Below, one piece after another: positions 41,012 through 48,947 of a DNA stretch of 64,000 nt. The notes beneath the pieces were generated by a model that saw only the letters and a list, made by a program, of their open reading frames with translations, had not been told where the DNA came from and did no database searches. The DNA comes from Sporichthya brevicatena (GTDB taxonomy: Bacteria > Actinomycetota > Actinomycetes > Sporichthyales > Sporichthyaceae). Numbering within the stretch: position 1 is the stretch's first letter; the number at the start of each line of letters is the position of its first letter. The position numbers and the translations under genes were made by a program. The DNA is taken from NCBI RefSeq assembly GCF_039525035.1, contig NZ_BAAAHE010000007.1:248001-312000 (forward strand), written 5' to 3'.

Positions 41012-42424
41012 TCAGAGGTCCATGAGCTCGCGGTAGAGGGCGTAGAAGTGGCGGATCTTCGTCTCCTGGTAGGCGCCGAAGGAGACGCCGGGCTTGTGCT
41101 CCACCAGGGTGTGGAGGCCCTTCTGAACGAAGCCGACGTTGAACTCGTCCTGGAAGAAGACGCGGGCGAGGGGGCCGAGCTCGATCGCGTCGAGGAACGA
41201 GTCCTCGAGGCCGAGGCGGCGGACCGGGGCGTCCGGGGGGCGCTCGCCGGCGAACGGGGAGAGGACGAGGACCTCCATGAAGCAGGTCTCGGGGTCGAAA
41301 CCGTTGGGACGGAACCGGTAGCAGGTCCGGTTGTAGCTGCCCCAGGGGTGGAAGTTCGGAAACGCCGTGTAGAAGAACGTGTCCACGCACTCGGAGTCCG
41401 ACAGCGTCTCGGCCTTCTCGCCGAGGGACTCGCGCATCCGCTTGCGCGTCGCCGCGGCGATGACGGTGCGGGCGGTGGCGTCGTCCGGCAGTTCGAGGAT
41501 GCGCGGGTCGTCGAGGCCGAGACCCATCATCGCGTCGAAGATCTGCTGCTCGGTCGGCTCGTACGACAGGTGCGGGGACGGAGTGCCGCGCGGGGTGATG
41601 GCGCGGCTGATCCACCCCCACGCGTCGTACTGGGAGTTCGCGTCGCCGATGCCGCGCAGCAGCTGCGGGTGGGTGGTGACGACGTGGAAGCTCTCCATGA
41701 AGGCTTCCTGTGCGACCTTCCAGTTGCAGGGCAGCAGCTTCTCGACGTGCGCCTCGACGTAGCGCCCCTCGAGGTCCCAGTGGTCGAGCTCGGTGAGGCG
41801 GCCGAGGTAGTCCCGCAGCGGAACCTGATCCTCACTCAGGCAGACGAAGACGAACCCGCCCCACGTGTCGACGCGGACCTGCGGGAGGGCGAAGCCGTCG
41901 TCGGTCACGTGGGGGAAGTCCCACCGCGCCGGCACGCGCTTGAGGCCGCCGTGCAGGTCCCAGCAGAACCCGTGGAACTGGCAGGCGAGCTCGGTGGCCG
42001 GGCCGTCCTCGTGCCGCAGCTGACGGCCGCGGTGCAGACACGCGTTGTAGAACCCGCGCAGGACGCCGTCCTCGCCGCGCACCAGCAGGATCGAGAGGTC
42101 CGCGATGTCGTAGACGACCGTGTCGCCCGGGTTCGCGACCGCGGTCTCGCGGCAGGCGAACTGCCAGACGGTCTTCCAGATCCGCTCCTTCTCCAGCACC
42201 GCGATGTCGCGGTCCAGGTAGTAACGGGCGGGGATGTCGGCGACGCCGAAGTCGGACTCGCCCTCCGCGCGCAGGAACGCCGGCACGTCGTGGGTGTCCC
42301 CGTCGAGCAGGTCCTGGTAGCTCGGGCCGGGGGAGCGGTCGGGGCGAGCTTGGTCGAACAGGCCCGGTCGCCGGCCGGGTCGGTCGGTGGGTCGGTCGGC
42401 GGGTCGCTCAGTAGGTGCGGTCAT
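41012..42424 (-). CDS. Rieske non-heme iron aromatic-ring-hydroxylating-type oxygenase, alpha subunit
   Basis: This 470-residue protein has a Rieske 2Fe-2S domain with CLH (Cys129, His131) and CQFH (Cys148, His151), and a catalytic domain with ESFHVVTTHP providing His247 and His252 of the mononuclear iron site. The bridging residue in NWKVAQEAF(ME)SFH is Glu244 rather than the usual Asp. The N-terminal 30 residues are a Pro-Arg-Asp repeat encoded by GGTCGGTC tandem DNA. Related KshA-like enzymes hydroxylate steroids. The ATG overlaps the stop of the upstream small gene. No reductase is in the window. Confidence 0.92.
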   Translation of the reverse strand: MTAPTERPADRPTDRPGRRPGLFDQARPDRSPGPSYQDLLDGDTHDVPAFLRAEGESDFGVADIPARYYLDRDIAVLEKERIWKTVWQFACRETAVANPGDTVVYDIADLSILLVRGEDGVLRGFYNACLHRGRQLRHEDGPATELACQFHGFCWDLHGGLKRVPARWDFPHVTDDGFALPQVRVDTWGGFVFVCLSEDQVPLRDYLGRLTELDHWDLEGRYVEAHVEKLLPCNWKVAQEAFMESFHVVTTHPQLLRGIGDANSQYDAWGWISRAITPRGTPSPHLSYEPTEQQIFDAMMGLGLDDPRILELPDDATARTVIAAATRKRMRESLGEKAETLSDSECVDTFFYTAFPNFHPWGSYNRTCYRFRPNGFDPETCFMEVLVLSPFAGERPPDAPVRRLGLEDSFLDAIELGPLARVFFQDEFNVGFVQKGLHTLVEHKPGVSFGAYQETKIRHFYALYRELMDL

Positions 42425-42669
42425 CCGGATCGCTCGCCTTCCACGCCGTCGTGCTGGGTGAACCCGACCAGGTGACGGGACGCGGGGGTGTACCCGTGGG
42501 TGCCGACCCAGCGGCACATCTCCGGGTCGGCGGTACGCAGGTCGCCCTCGAGCCAGAAACCGCGGTAGTCGAAGATCCCGCGGAGGTCGCCCTTGGTGAC
42601 CTCGACGCGGCCGTCCTCCAGCCCGGCGTAGATCGCGCCGCTGAAGGGGTGCTCGAGGCGGTGTGCCAT
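42421..42669 (-). CDS. Small hypothetical protein coupled to the Rieske oxygenase
   Basis: This 82-residue protein has no known domain. It is polar, with several aromatic residues (FDYRGFWLEGDL, RWVGTHGYTP), and no membrane segment or cysteine pair that would suggest a ferredoxin. Its stop overlaps the Rieske start (ATGA) and its ATG lies just downstream of operator copy E. It may be an accessory or substrate-handling subunit. No function can be read from the sequence. Confidence 0.7.
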   Translation of the reverse strand: MAHRLEHPFSGAIYAGLEDGRVEVTKGDLRGIFDYRGFWLEGDLRTADPEMCRWVGTHGYTPASRHLVGFTQHDGVEGERSG

Positions 42670-42672
42670 GAA

Positions 42673-42694
42673 AATAGTCTAGCTCTAGACCAAT
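42673..42694. promoter_or_regulatory. Putative shared operator, copy E (best palindrome)
   Basis: AATAGTCTAG, two bases, CTAGACCAAT: the most symmetric copy. It lies four bases beyond the start of the 82-residue gene, in the divergent promoter with the DedA gene (start 42748). Confidence 0.72.
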
Positions 42695-42747
42695 CGCCGT
42701 GCCGATTCCGCGTCCGAGCGCAAGATCGGCGTGAGACCCTGACCGCG

Positions 42748-43521
42748 ATGAACTCGCACGCGCCGGGCCCGAAGTTGCCCTGGGAGGGCAAGGCCCAGCC
42801 CGCCGACAAGATCATCGTCACCGCGATCATGCTCAGCGGGATCTACGGACTCGCGACGATGCCGCTGATCCCGTGGATGATCCAGAACCACCCGGTCGCC
42901 CTGGCGGCGATCCGCGGCGGGATGACCGCGATCGTCAACCTCGGGGCGCTCGCCCGGGTCGACGAGGTCAGCCTCTGGGCCGCCGTGTTCGTCGGCCTCC
43001 CCGCGACCGTCATGTTCGACTGGGCGTACTGGTGGGCCGGTCAGCGCTGGGGCGAGCGCAGCCTGCACATGATCCTCGGTGAGTCCCGCAAGACCGAGAT
43101 GCGCCTGGCCAAGGTCAAGCGCCTGACGGTCCGCTTCGGCGCGATCGCCGTCCTGACCGCCTACTACTCGCCGCTGCCCACCGTGCTGATCTACGCCGCC
43201 GCCGGCTGGGCCGGCATGCGGTTCACGACGTTCCTGATCCTGGACGTCCTCGGCGCGCTGCTGTGGACGAGCGTGCTGGCCGGCCTCGGCTACTGGGTCG
43301 GGCAGTCCGCCGTCGACGCCGTCGAGGCGTTCGCGGACTACACGCTCTACCTGACGCTCGCGCTGATCGTCGTCATCGTGATCCGGCAGATCTGGAACAC
43401 CCGCCAGCAGCTGCGGGCGGCGCCGCCCCGCCGCGCGCCGGAGGACGCGGCGCCGGAGGACGCGGCGCCGGAGCCGGACGTCGAGCCGGACGTCGACCCG
43501 GACAAGACCCCGGTGGAGTAG
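42748..43521 (+). CDS. DedA-family membrane protein
   Basis: This 257-residue DedA/VTT-domain protein has re-entrant and transmembrane segments such as VSLWAAVFVGLPATVMFDWAYWWAGQRWG and YYSPLPTVLIYAAAGWAGM, which fit the family's conserved G-x-W and R-x-x-P-like region (here YYSPLPT). DedA proteins are lipid scramblases or undecaprenyl-phosphate carriers of the inner membrane. The C-terminus has a repeated acidic tail (EDAAPEDAAPEPDVEPDVDP). It faces away from the Rieske operon across operator copy E. Confidence 0.82.
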   Translation: MNSHAPGPKLPWEGKAQPADKIIVTAIMLSGIYGLATMPLIPWMIQNHPVALAAIRGGMTAIVNLGALARVDEVSLWAAVFVGLPATVMFDWAYWWAGQRWGERSLHMILGESRKTEMRLAKVKRLTVRFGAIAVLTAYYSPLPTVLIYAAAGWAGMRFTTFLILDVLGALLWTSVLAGLGYWVGQSAVDAVEAFADYTLYLTLALIVVIVIRQIWNTRQQLRAAPPRRAPEDAAPEDAAPEPDVEPDVDPDKTPVE

Positions 43522-43525
43522 CGGG

Positions 43526-44182
43526 TCACTCGATCCCGGTCCGCATCCCGTCCTGGGTGAGGTCGATCCACATCTTCTTGCCCGCCTTGGTGGCGGTGAA
43601 GGTGACCACGAACTTGGGGTCGGGCTCGAGGTTGAGGTCCCCGTTGCCGGGCTTCAGCTTGTCCGTGGCCCACGCCGGGGGACCGGAGGCCGGGTCCTTG
43701 CGGGTCCAGCCGGCCTTCGCCAGGATCTCGATGGCCTCGGCGCCGGTCATGCCCTTCCAGAGTGCGGCGATGCCGCCCCAGTCCGGGCCCTCGGCGGGGT
43801 CGCAGTTCATCGTGTCGGCGGGCTTCATCCGCTCGATGCGGCGCAGGTTCTTCGCCGGGAACAGCGTCATCACGTGCTTGGTCAGCAGGGCGTTGGACGC
43901 CTCGATCGAGCGGGCGCACTCGCCCTTGGGGACCTTCGGGCCGCCCTTGGCCGGGTCGTCGCCCTTGATCAGGCCCTCGTGGTCGCCGGCGGGCTCGTTC
44001 TGCGCCGTGCCGCCGCCCGCCGCGTCGCCGAGCGTCTTGGCGTCGTCGGCGGCGGGGACGAGGCTGAGCTGACCCTGGATGTCCTCCTGCTGCTCGTCGC
44101 CCGCGCAGCCGGTCACCGCCAGCAGCAGGGCGAGACCGCCCGCCGCGCAGACCCGTCGTGCCCTTCCCGCCGTGATTCTCAT
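43526..44182 (-). CDS. Lipoprotein of unknown function
   Basis: This 218-residue protein has a lipoprotein signal: MRITAGRARR, hydrophobic GGLALLLAV, then lipobox VTGC with Cys26. The mature part starts with an acidic, glycine-rich linker. A globular part from about 88 (GECARSIEASN) follows, with two cysteines, and GMTGAEAIEILAKAGWTRKD recalls a PASTA-like or DUF-type small domain. It is anchored on the outer face of the membrane. It converges with the DedA gene (4 bp apart) and follows the flagellar filament genes on the same strand, but no flagellar role is evident. Confidence 0.8.
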   Translation of the reverse strand: MRITAGRARRVCAAGGLALLLAVTGCAGDEQQEDIQGQLSLVPAADDAKTLGDAAGGGTAQNEPAGDHEGLIKGDDPAKGGPKVPKGECARSIEASNALLTKHVMTLFPAKNLRRIERMKPADTMNCDPAEGPDWGGIAALWKGMTGAEAIEILAKAGWTRKDPASGPPAWATDKLKPGNGDLNLEPDPKFVVTFTATKAGKKMWIDLTQDGMRTGIE

Positions 44183-44228
44183 GGCCCTACTGTGCCCACT
44201 CGCGGCCGACCTACGGGGGAGGTACGGC

Positions 44229-44585
44229 TCAGAAGCTCGCGTCGAGGAAGGCGGGCGTGCTGCGGTCGAGCGTGTTCGACTGCAGTCGTTCGGCCAGGCG
44301 GAGTTCGGTCCGGGCGGCGGCGATGGCCCGGCTCAGGTCCTCGGCGACCCGCAGCTGCCGGGCTGCGATGGCCTCGGCGCGGGCCCGCAGTCGCTCGGGC
44401 AGCGGGCCGGACAGCTCCGGCGCGACCCAGTCCGGCCGCGGCGCGGGGAGCTCGGCGGGGGTACCCGCGGCGAGGAGCTCCTCGGCCCGGGCGACGTCGA
44501 GTTCGAGGGCGGTCAGGGCGTCGGCCCAGGCGTCGTCCCAGGTCGCGGTGTCCGCGCCGGCGAGCCGCAGGGTGCGATCGGTCAT
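44229..44585 (-). CDS. Small helical protein in the fliT position
   Basis: This 118-residue protein is predicted to be all-helical and rich in Ala, Glu and Arg (AWADALTALELDVARAEELLAAG, RARAEAIAARQLRVAEDLSRAIAAARTELRLAERLQ). It follows fliS by 9 bp, where many genomes carry the FliD chaperone gene fliT. I see no sequence motif proving FliT, but size, helix content and position fit. It ends near the lipoprotein gene. Confidence 0.65.
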   Translation of the reverse strand: MTDRTLRLAGADTATWDDAWADALTALELDVARAEELLAAGTPAELPAPRPDWVAPELSGPLPERLRARAEAIAARQLRVAEDLSRAIAAARTELRLAERLQSNTLDRSTPAFLDASF

Positions 44586-44594
44586 GACGACCCC

Positions 44595-45047
44595 CTACCC
44601 CACGCGGTCGACCGAAGCCGCCGCGGCCGAAACTTCCAGCGCGGCGGCGCGCCACGCCTCCGCGAGGGGCTCGACCAGGGTCCGGACGGCCGCGGTGCGC
44701 TCCGGGTCGCCGGACACGTTCGCCCGGACCAACTCGGAGTGTAGGAACGTGTAGAGCGCGGCCAGGGCGGGCCCGCCCTCCCAGAGCTCGGGACGGAGGC
44801 TGCCGGCCAGCTCCAGGACGATCTCCTGGGCGTGCAGCAGGTGGGTGTTCGCGGCGGCCCGGTCCCCGACCGACTGCGCGTCCGCGCCGCGGGTCAGGTC
44901 GAGCAGCAGGCGGTCGTAGAGCATCGTGACCAGCCGCGTGGGCGAGGCGGTGGCGACCGCGTCGTCGAGGAAGCGCGCCCGCTGGGCGGCGATTCTCGCT
45001 CCGCCGTTGAGGCCCAAGGCGTTCGCCGTGGTCAGGCCGCTGCTCAT
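44595..45047 (-). CDS. fliS: Flagellin-specific chaperone FliS
   Basis: This 150-residue four-helix chaperone has the family pattern ATASPTRLVTMLYDRLLLDL at about 32-51 and LLHAQEIVLELAGSL, WEGGPALAALYTFLHSELVRAN. FliS binds the disordered C-terminus of flagellin in the cytoplasm and stops early polymerisation. In Bacillus it also helps release FliW. It sits downstream of fliD with a 50-bp gap, as usual. Confidence 0.93.
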   Translation of the reverse strand: MSSGLTTANALGLNGGARIAAQRARFLDDAVATASPTRLVTMLYDRLLLDLTRGADAQSVGDRAAANTHLLHAQEIVLELAGSLRPELWEGGPALAALYTFLHSELVRANVSGDPERTAAVRTLVEPLAEAWRAAALEVSAAAASVDRVG

Positions 45048-45097
45048 CCGGGACTCCCCGTTCGAAGGTGCCGAATAGTCCGTCAGGAGGGGTGGCG

Positions 45098-46414
45098 TCA
45101 CTGCGAGCCCCACGTCGGCAGGGACGCGAGCTGGCCGGACAGCCAGGAGGACTGGTTCCGCAGCGACGAGAGCGCCGTCTCCATCGCGCTGAACTGCCGC
45201 ACCAGGGCGGCCTTGCGCGCGGAGAGCCGGGTGTCCCAGTTCTCGATGCGTGTCCCGAGGTCCTTGATGGCCGCGTCGCGGCCCTGAATGGCGAGGGTGA
45301 CCGAGCCGGACGTCGAGTCCGTCGCGCCCTTCGCGACCGCGGCCAGCGAGGCCCCGACGCCGGCGGCGAGGGCTTGGGCCCGGGCGGGGTCCTCGGCCAT
45401 CAGCTCGACGAAGCGGGCGCGGTCGAAGGTCAGCCGGCCGTTGCGGTCCAGGCCGATGCCCGCGGTGCCCGGTGCCCCGGCGCCCGCGACGACGTCGACC
45501 GCGCCGAGCGTCTGCGACTGCAGCGTGCGGATCGCGGCCTCGCCGACCAGTGGCGCGCCCTTCTTGCTCGCGGTGTCGTAGGTCGACTGCTTCGCGGCCT
45601 CGGCCAGCGCGGCGTTGGCGGCGTTGACCATCGCGGCGACCTTGTCGGCGATCGACTCCGCCGTGACCGCGGTGGACACCGACACCCCCGTCTCCTCCTT
45701 GCTCACCGTGAAGGTGGTGCCCGGGAGGACGTCGGTGAACGTGTTGGTGGCCGACTTCACCGTCAGGCCGCCGCCGAGGTCGATCTCGGCGTCGGTGCCG
45801 GTGCGGACGACGCTGGTGGCGCCGAGGCCGTCGAGGGTGAACTGGCTCGCCTCGCCGGTGTCCTTGGCGGTGATCTGCAGCCGGTACGTACCGGGGGCGA
45901 CCTGGACGACGACGGCCTGCAGGTCGAGCGAGGCGCCGTTGACGCCGGTCGCGGTGTTGATCGCGTTGATCAGGCCGGAGACGGAGTTGTCCGTCGCCGT
46001 GATCGCGAACGCCATCCCGCCCTTGTCGCCGGTCAGCACGACCGGCCAGGTCTGCACGATGTCGTTGATGTCGGAGAAGGTCCCCGTCGCCAACGAGTGC
46101 GACCGCGCCACCGAGGTGACGTCGAAGTCGAGCCGGCCGAGGGTCGCGGTGGCGGTGCTGCTCGCCTTCACCGACGCGGACGAGGACGACGTCACCGGCG
46201 TGGTCCAGGTGTCGGGGTTCGCGATCGCCTCGGCGGCCGTCGCGAGCGCGGCGTAGCGGGTGTTGATGCTCTGATAGGCCGACACGGCGGCCTGAGCCTC
46301 GCTGACCTTGTTCTTGAGCGACGTCTGCGGCGCCGCTTCGGCCTGGATGAGCTGGTTGATCAACGAGGTGGTGTCCAGCCCGCTGATCAGTCCGTCGACC
46401 GACATACCGGCCAT
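45098..46414 (-). CDS. fliD: Flagellar filament cap protein FliD
   Basis: This 438-residue protein has the FliD N-terminal domain (VDGLISGLDTTSLINQLIQAEAAP with a following coiled coil), mid-protein D2/D3 beta regions, and the C-terminal FliD domain with VGEAAIRTLQSQ, IGLDRNGRLTFDRARF and a final coiled coil. It caps the growing filament and guides flagellin folding outside the cell. There is no signal peptide, as expected for a flagellar type III substrate. It follows fliC after a strong terminator hairpin, so it may have its own promoter, though I see no good sigma-28 site in the 116-bp gap. Confidence 0.93.
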   Translation of the reverse strand: MAGMSVDGLISGLDTTSLINQLIQAEAAPQTSLKNKVSEAQAAVSAYQSINTRYAALATAAEAIANPDTWTTPVTSSSSASVKASSTATATLGRLDFDVTSVARSHSLATGTFSDINDIVQTWPVVLTGDKGGMAFAITATDNSVSGLINAINTATGVNGASLDLQAVVVQVAPGTYRLQITAKDTGEASQFTLDGLGATSVVRTGTDAEIDLGGGLTVKSATNTFTDVLPGTTFTVSKEETGVSVSTAVTAESIADKVAAMVNAANAALAEAAKQSTYDTASKKGAPLVGEAAIRTLQSQTLGAVDVVAGAGAPGTAGIGLDRNGRLTFDRARFVELMAEDPARAQALAAGVGASLAAVAKGATDSTSGSVTLAIQGRDAAIKDLGTRIENWDTRLSARKAALVRQFSAMETALSSLRNQSSWLSGQLASLPTWGSQ

Positions 46415-46468
46415 CGGGACCTCCTTCGGCTACTGGTGGAGCTGGGGGTGGTGCAGGAGTGGTGCGCT

Positions 46469-46502
46469 CGCCCCGGGGAGGTGTGGCCCCCTCCCCGGGG
46501 CG
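46469..46502 (-). terminator. Terminator hairpin after fliC
   Basis: A perfect 13-bp stem, built around CCCCGGGGAGG (46471-46481) and CCTCCCCGGGG (46490-46500), has an 8-base loop and lies 30 bases past the fliC stop. There is no T-run, as is common in high-GC actinobacteria. It should reduce read-through into fliD. Confidence 0.75.
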
Positions 46503-46530
46503 TCGCGCGTCTGGCGGGACGGCCGAAGGA

Positions 46531-47757
46531 TCAGCCGCGGAGCAGCTGCAGGACGCCCTGCGGGGCCGAGTTGGCCTGAGCCAGCATCGCGGTGCCGGCC
46601 TGGGACAGGATCTGGCTCCGGGTGAAGCTGACCATCTCCGCCGCCATGTCGGTGTCGCGGATCCGGCTCTCCGACGCGGACAGGTTCTCCACCGCGACGT
46701 TGAGGTTGTTGATCGTGTGCTCGAAGCGGTTCTGGTAGGCACCGAGCTGCGCACGAGCGGTCGACACGTTCTTGATCGCGTTGTCGACGAGGTCGATCGC
46801 CGACCGCGCGTTCGCGGTGTTGCTCAGGCTGGCCGCGTTGACGCCGAGGCCGGCGCTGTCGAAGCCGGTCGCGGTGCCGAGAACGGCCTCGGCACCGGCC
46901 GTGGCGGTCTCGGCGAGACCCAGGGCGGTGGTGAGCGAGTCCGTCGAGGCCGCCAGCACGTTGATGCTGGAGGATGCGCCGGTGGTCTCCGAGGTCAGCG
47001 TGACGACGCCGGCCGCCTCCGACGCGATGGTCCCGGTGGAACCGGTCGCGGTCTGGTAGGCGGTGTTGATGGCGCTGACCACCGTCGCCGCGGTGGCGTC
47101 GTTCGCCACCGTGACGTCGAACGACGCGCCGCCGTCGACCGACAGGGACAGCGTGCCGCCGGTGTAGGTGCCGGGAACCGCGCCGCCGCCGGTGACCGTG
47201 GCCGCCGTCGCCGCCGAACCCGTCACGGCCGTGCCGAACGCCGCCGCGGTGAGGGCGACGTCGATGCGGTCGTTGAGGGTGTTGTTGGCGCCGACCTGGA
47301 AGTTGCCGGAGTAACCGGTGGAGCCGTTGACGCCCACGTCGAGCAGCTTCTGGCCACCGAACGACGTGGTCTTGGCGATGCGGTCCAGCTCGCCCTGGAG
47401 CTGGGCGAACTCGGTCTGGGCCGCGGCCTGGGCCTTGGCGTCCTGGCTACCGCCGTTGGCGGCCTGGACGGCGAGGTCACGCATGCGCTGCAGGATCGAG
47501 GTGGTCTCGGTCAGCGCACCTTCTGCGGTCTGGACGACCGAGATGGCGTCCTGGCTGTTCCGAACGGCGACCTTGAGGCCACCGATCTGCGAGCGCAGGC
47601 CCTCGGAGATGCTGAGGCCGGCCGCGTCGTCCGCTGCGCGGTTGATGCGGAAACCGCTGGAGAGACGCTCGAGCGACTTCTCCATCTGACCCGACGTCAC
47701 CGACAGGTTGCGGTAGGCGTTCATCGCCGAGATGTTCTGGTTGATGCGGAGTCCCAT
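46531..47757 (-). CDS. fliC: Flagellin FliC
   Basis: This 408-residue flagellin has conserved D0/D1 ends: N-terminal MGLRINQNISAMNAYRNL and RLSSGFRINRAADDAAGLSI, and C-terminal RIRDTDMAAEMVSFTRSQIL with ending GVLQLLRG. The central 160-290 part is Thr/Ala-rich and variable, typical of the surface-exposed D2 region. It forms the filament after export. A sigma-28-like promoter lies at 47821-47847, and the leader contains two CsrA-type ANGGAN motifs, one over the ribosome site. Confidence 0.96.
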   Translation of the reverse strand: MGLRINQNISAMNAYRNLSVTSGQMEKSLERLSSGFRINRAADDAAGLSISEGLRSQIGGLKVAVRNSQDAISVVQTAEGALTETTSILQRMRDLAVQAANGGSQDAKAQAAAQTEFAQLQGELDRIAKTTSFGGQKLLDVGVNGSTGYSGNFQVGANNTLNDRIDVALTAAAFGTAVTGSAATAATVTGGGAVPGTYTGGTLSLSVDGGASFDVTVANDATAATVVSAINTAYQTATGSTGTIASEAAGVVTLTSETTGASSSINVLAASTDSLTTALGLAETATAGAEAVLGTATGFDSAGLGVNAASLSNTANARSAIDLVDNAIKNVSTARAQLGAYQNRFEHTINNLNVAVENLSASESRIRDTDMAAEMVSFTRSQILSQAGTAMLAQANSAPQGVLQLLRG

Positions 47758-47763
47758 GATGGA

Positions 47764-47810
47764 GTCCTTTCCTGATGGGTTCTCGTGATCGGTGGGGCCG
47801 TCCGTGGCCC
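47764..47810 (-). promoter_or_regulatory. fliC leader with predicted CsrA binding sites
   Basis: The transcript folds GGGCC, loop ACGGAC, GGCCC (47795-47810). The six-base loop matches the CsrA loop consensus ANGGAN exactly. A second ANGGAN (AAGGAC) is part of the ribosome site AGGAAAGGA just before the ATG. Two such sites, one hairpin and one at the ribosome site, are how CsrA blocks hag translation in Bacillus subtilis. csrA and fliW are both in this window. Confidence 0.6.
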
Positions 47811-47820
47811 GACACCGAGG

Positions 47821-47847
47821 ATTTCGGCCGCCGAAGCGGATACCTGA
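47821..47847 (-). promoter_or_regulatory. Sigma-28-type promoter of fliC
   Basis: Read on the minus strand: TCAG (47847-47844), 15 bases, GCCGAAAT (47828-47821). This agrees with the flagellar sigma consensus (TAAA, 15 bases, GCCGATAA) in spacing and -10, and matches the TCAR -35 seen before flgN and cheA. The start of transcription would be near 47814, giving a leader of about 57 bases. Confidence 0.65.
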
Positions 47848-47851
47848 GGAG

Positions 47852-48748
47852 TCAGGCGGTCTTCTGCTCGCCGGTGCGCGGGCTGGTGTCGACCGGACGC
47901 GCGGACAGGCGGGAGCGGTAGTCGCTGCGGGCGGCGACGGCGGCGTAGTACGCCTCGTGCCGCTTCGCGGCGCGGCCGGTGGCGGCGGCGGGTGCCGGCC
48001 GCTCCTCGGCCAGGGCGGCGTTGAGGCCGCCGCGCAGGAGGGTGAGGGCCTCGGCGCGCATCTGCGAGACGCGGGACTCCGTCACGCCCAGCTGGGCGGC
48101 GGTCTCCGCCATCGGGCGCTCCTCGAAGTAGTACTGCGTGACCACGGTGCGGAGACGCTCCGGCAGCGTCAACACGGCGTCGTGGAGGTAGCCGATGCGC
48201 TCGTGCGCGAGCAGCTGGTCCTCGGGGCCGGCCTCCGACGAGGGCGCCAGGGTCTCCACGGCCTCCGGGTCGGCGAAGCCGTCGAGGGAGAGGACCACGG
48301 CGCGGTGGACGTCGTGTCGGCCGTCGGCGATCTCCGACACCTCGACGCCCAGGGCGGTGGCGATCTCGGTGTCGGTCGGCGTGCGGCCGAGCTCCGTCGT
48401 CAGCTGCGCGACGACCGTCTCCTGCCGGCGAGCCTTGGCGCGGACCGAGCGCGAGGCCCAGTCGGTGTTGCGCAGCTCGTCGATGAGAGCGCCGCGGATG
48501 CGGATGCTCGCGAACCGGGTGAACGGCACGCCGCGGTCCGCGTCGTAGGCGCGGACGGCGAACGCCAGAGCGGCGAGACCGGCCGAGGTCAGCTCCGCGC
48601 GCGACACGTGCGCGGGAACCTTCGCGAGGACTTCCGAGACCAGGTAGCCGACCAGCGGAAGGTTCTCGCGGACCATGGCCTCTTCGTCGATCGAGCGGGC
48701 CGACGGGGGCAGCGGCGTCGCGGTGGGGGAAAGCAAAGAGTTGGTCAC
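47852..48748 (-). CDS. fliA: Flagellar sigma factor (sigma-28/FliA-WhiG type)
   Basis: This 298-residue sigma-70-family factor lacks region 1. Region 2 is visible as AALAFAVRAYDADRGVPFTRFASIRIRGALIDELR, followed by a DWASRSVR segment typical of FliA/WhiG; region 3 is TELGRTPTDTEIATALG; region 4 is LPERLRTVVTQYYFEERPMAETAAQLGVTESRVSQMRAEAL. The 35-residue C-terminal tail after region 4 is not conserved. It would read the TCAR-N15-GCCGA promoters of fliC, flgN and cheA. The anti-sigma FlgM is not visible in the window. It is divergent from flgN. Confidence 0.92.
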   Translation of the reverse strand: MTNSLLSPTATPLPPSARSIDEEAMVRENLPLVGYLVSEVLAKVPAHVSRAELTSAGLAALAFAVRAYDADRGVPFTRFASIRIRGALIDELRNTDWASRSVRAKARRQETVVAQLTTELGRTPTDTEIATALGVEVSEIADGRHDVHRAVVLSLDGFADPEAVETLAPSSEAGPEDQLLAHERIGYLHDAVLTLPERLRTVVTQYYFEERPMAETAAQLGVTESRVSQMRAEALTLLRGGLNAALAEERPAPAAATGRAAKRHEAYYAAVAARSDYRSRLSARPVDTSPRTGEQKTA

Positions 48749-48884
48749 GAGGGCCTTCTCGGCCCCTTAAGGCCCGGGACTGAAGGCCCAGGTCACGGGC
48801 CGTGTCCGGTCACGTTCCGTAGTGCCCGATTTGCGCCCGGAACTCGGGACCAAAGTCCCGAGCGACACGCCGGGGCGGTTCCCC

Positions 48885-48911
48885 TCAGGTGGGGTGGACC
48901 CGCGCCGATAG
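48885..48911 (+). promoter_or_regulatory. Sigma-28-type promoter of the flgN-flgK-flgL-fliW operon
   Basis: TCAG (48885-48888), 15 bases, GCCGATAG (48904-48911). This is the best -10 match of the set. Transcription should begin near 48917, about 31 bases before the flgN ATG. Confidence 0.72.
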
Positions 48912-48947
48912 GTCCGCTGACACGACACCGGTGAAGGGTGAGGGGCG

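Noticed and set aside
48756-48783. TCAG, 16 bases, GCCGAGAA on the minus strand before the sigma-28 gene, as a possible autoregulatory promoter
   Set aside because: The spacing is one base too long, and the -10 overlaps the likely ribosome site, leaving almost no leader.
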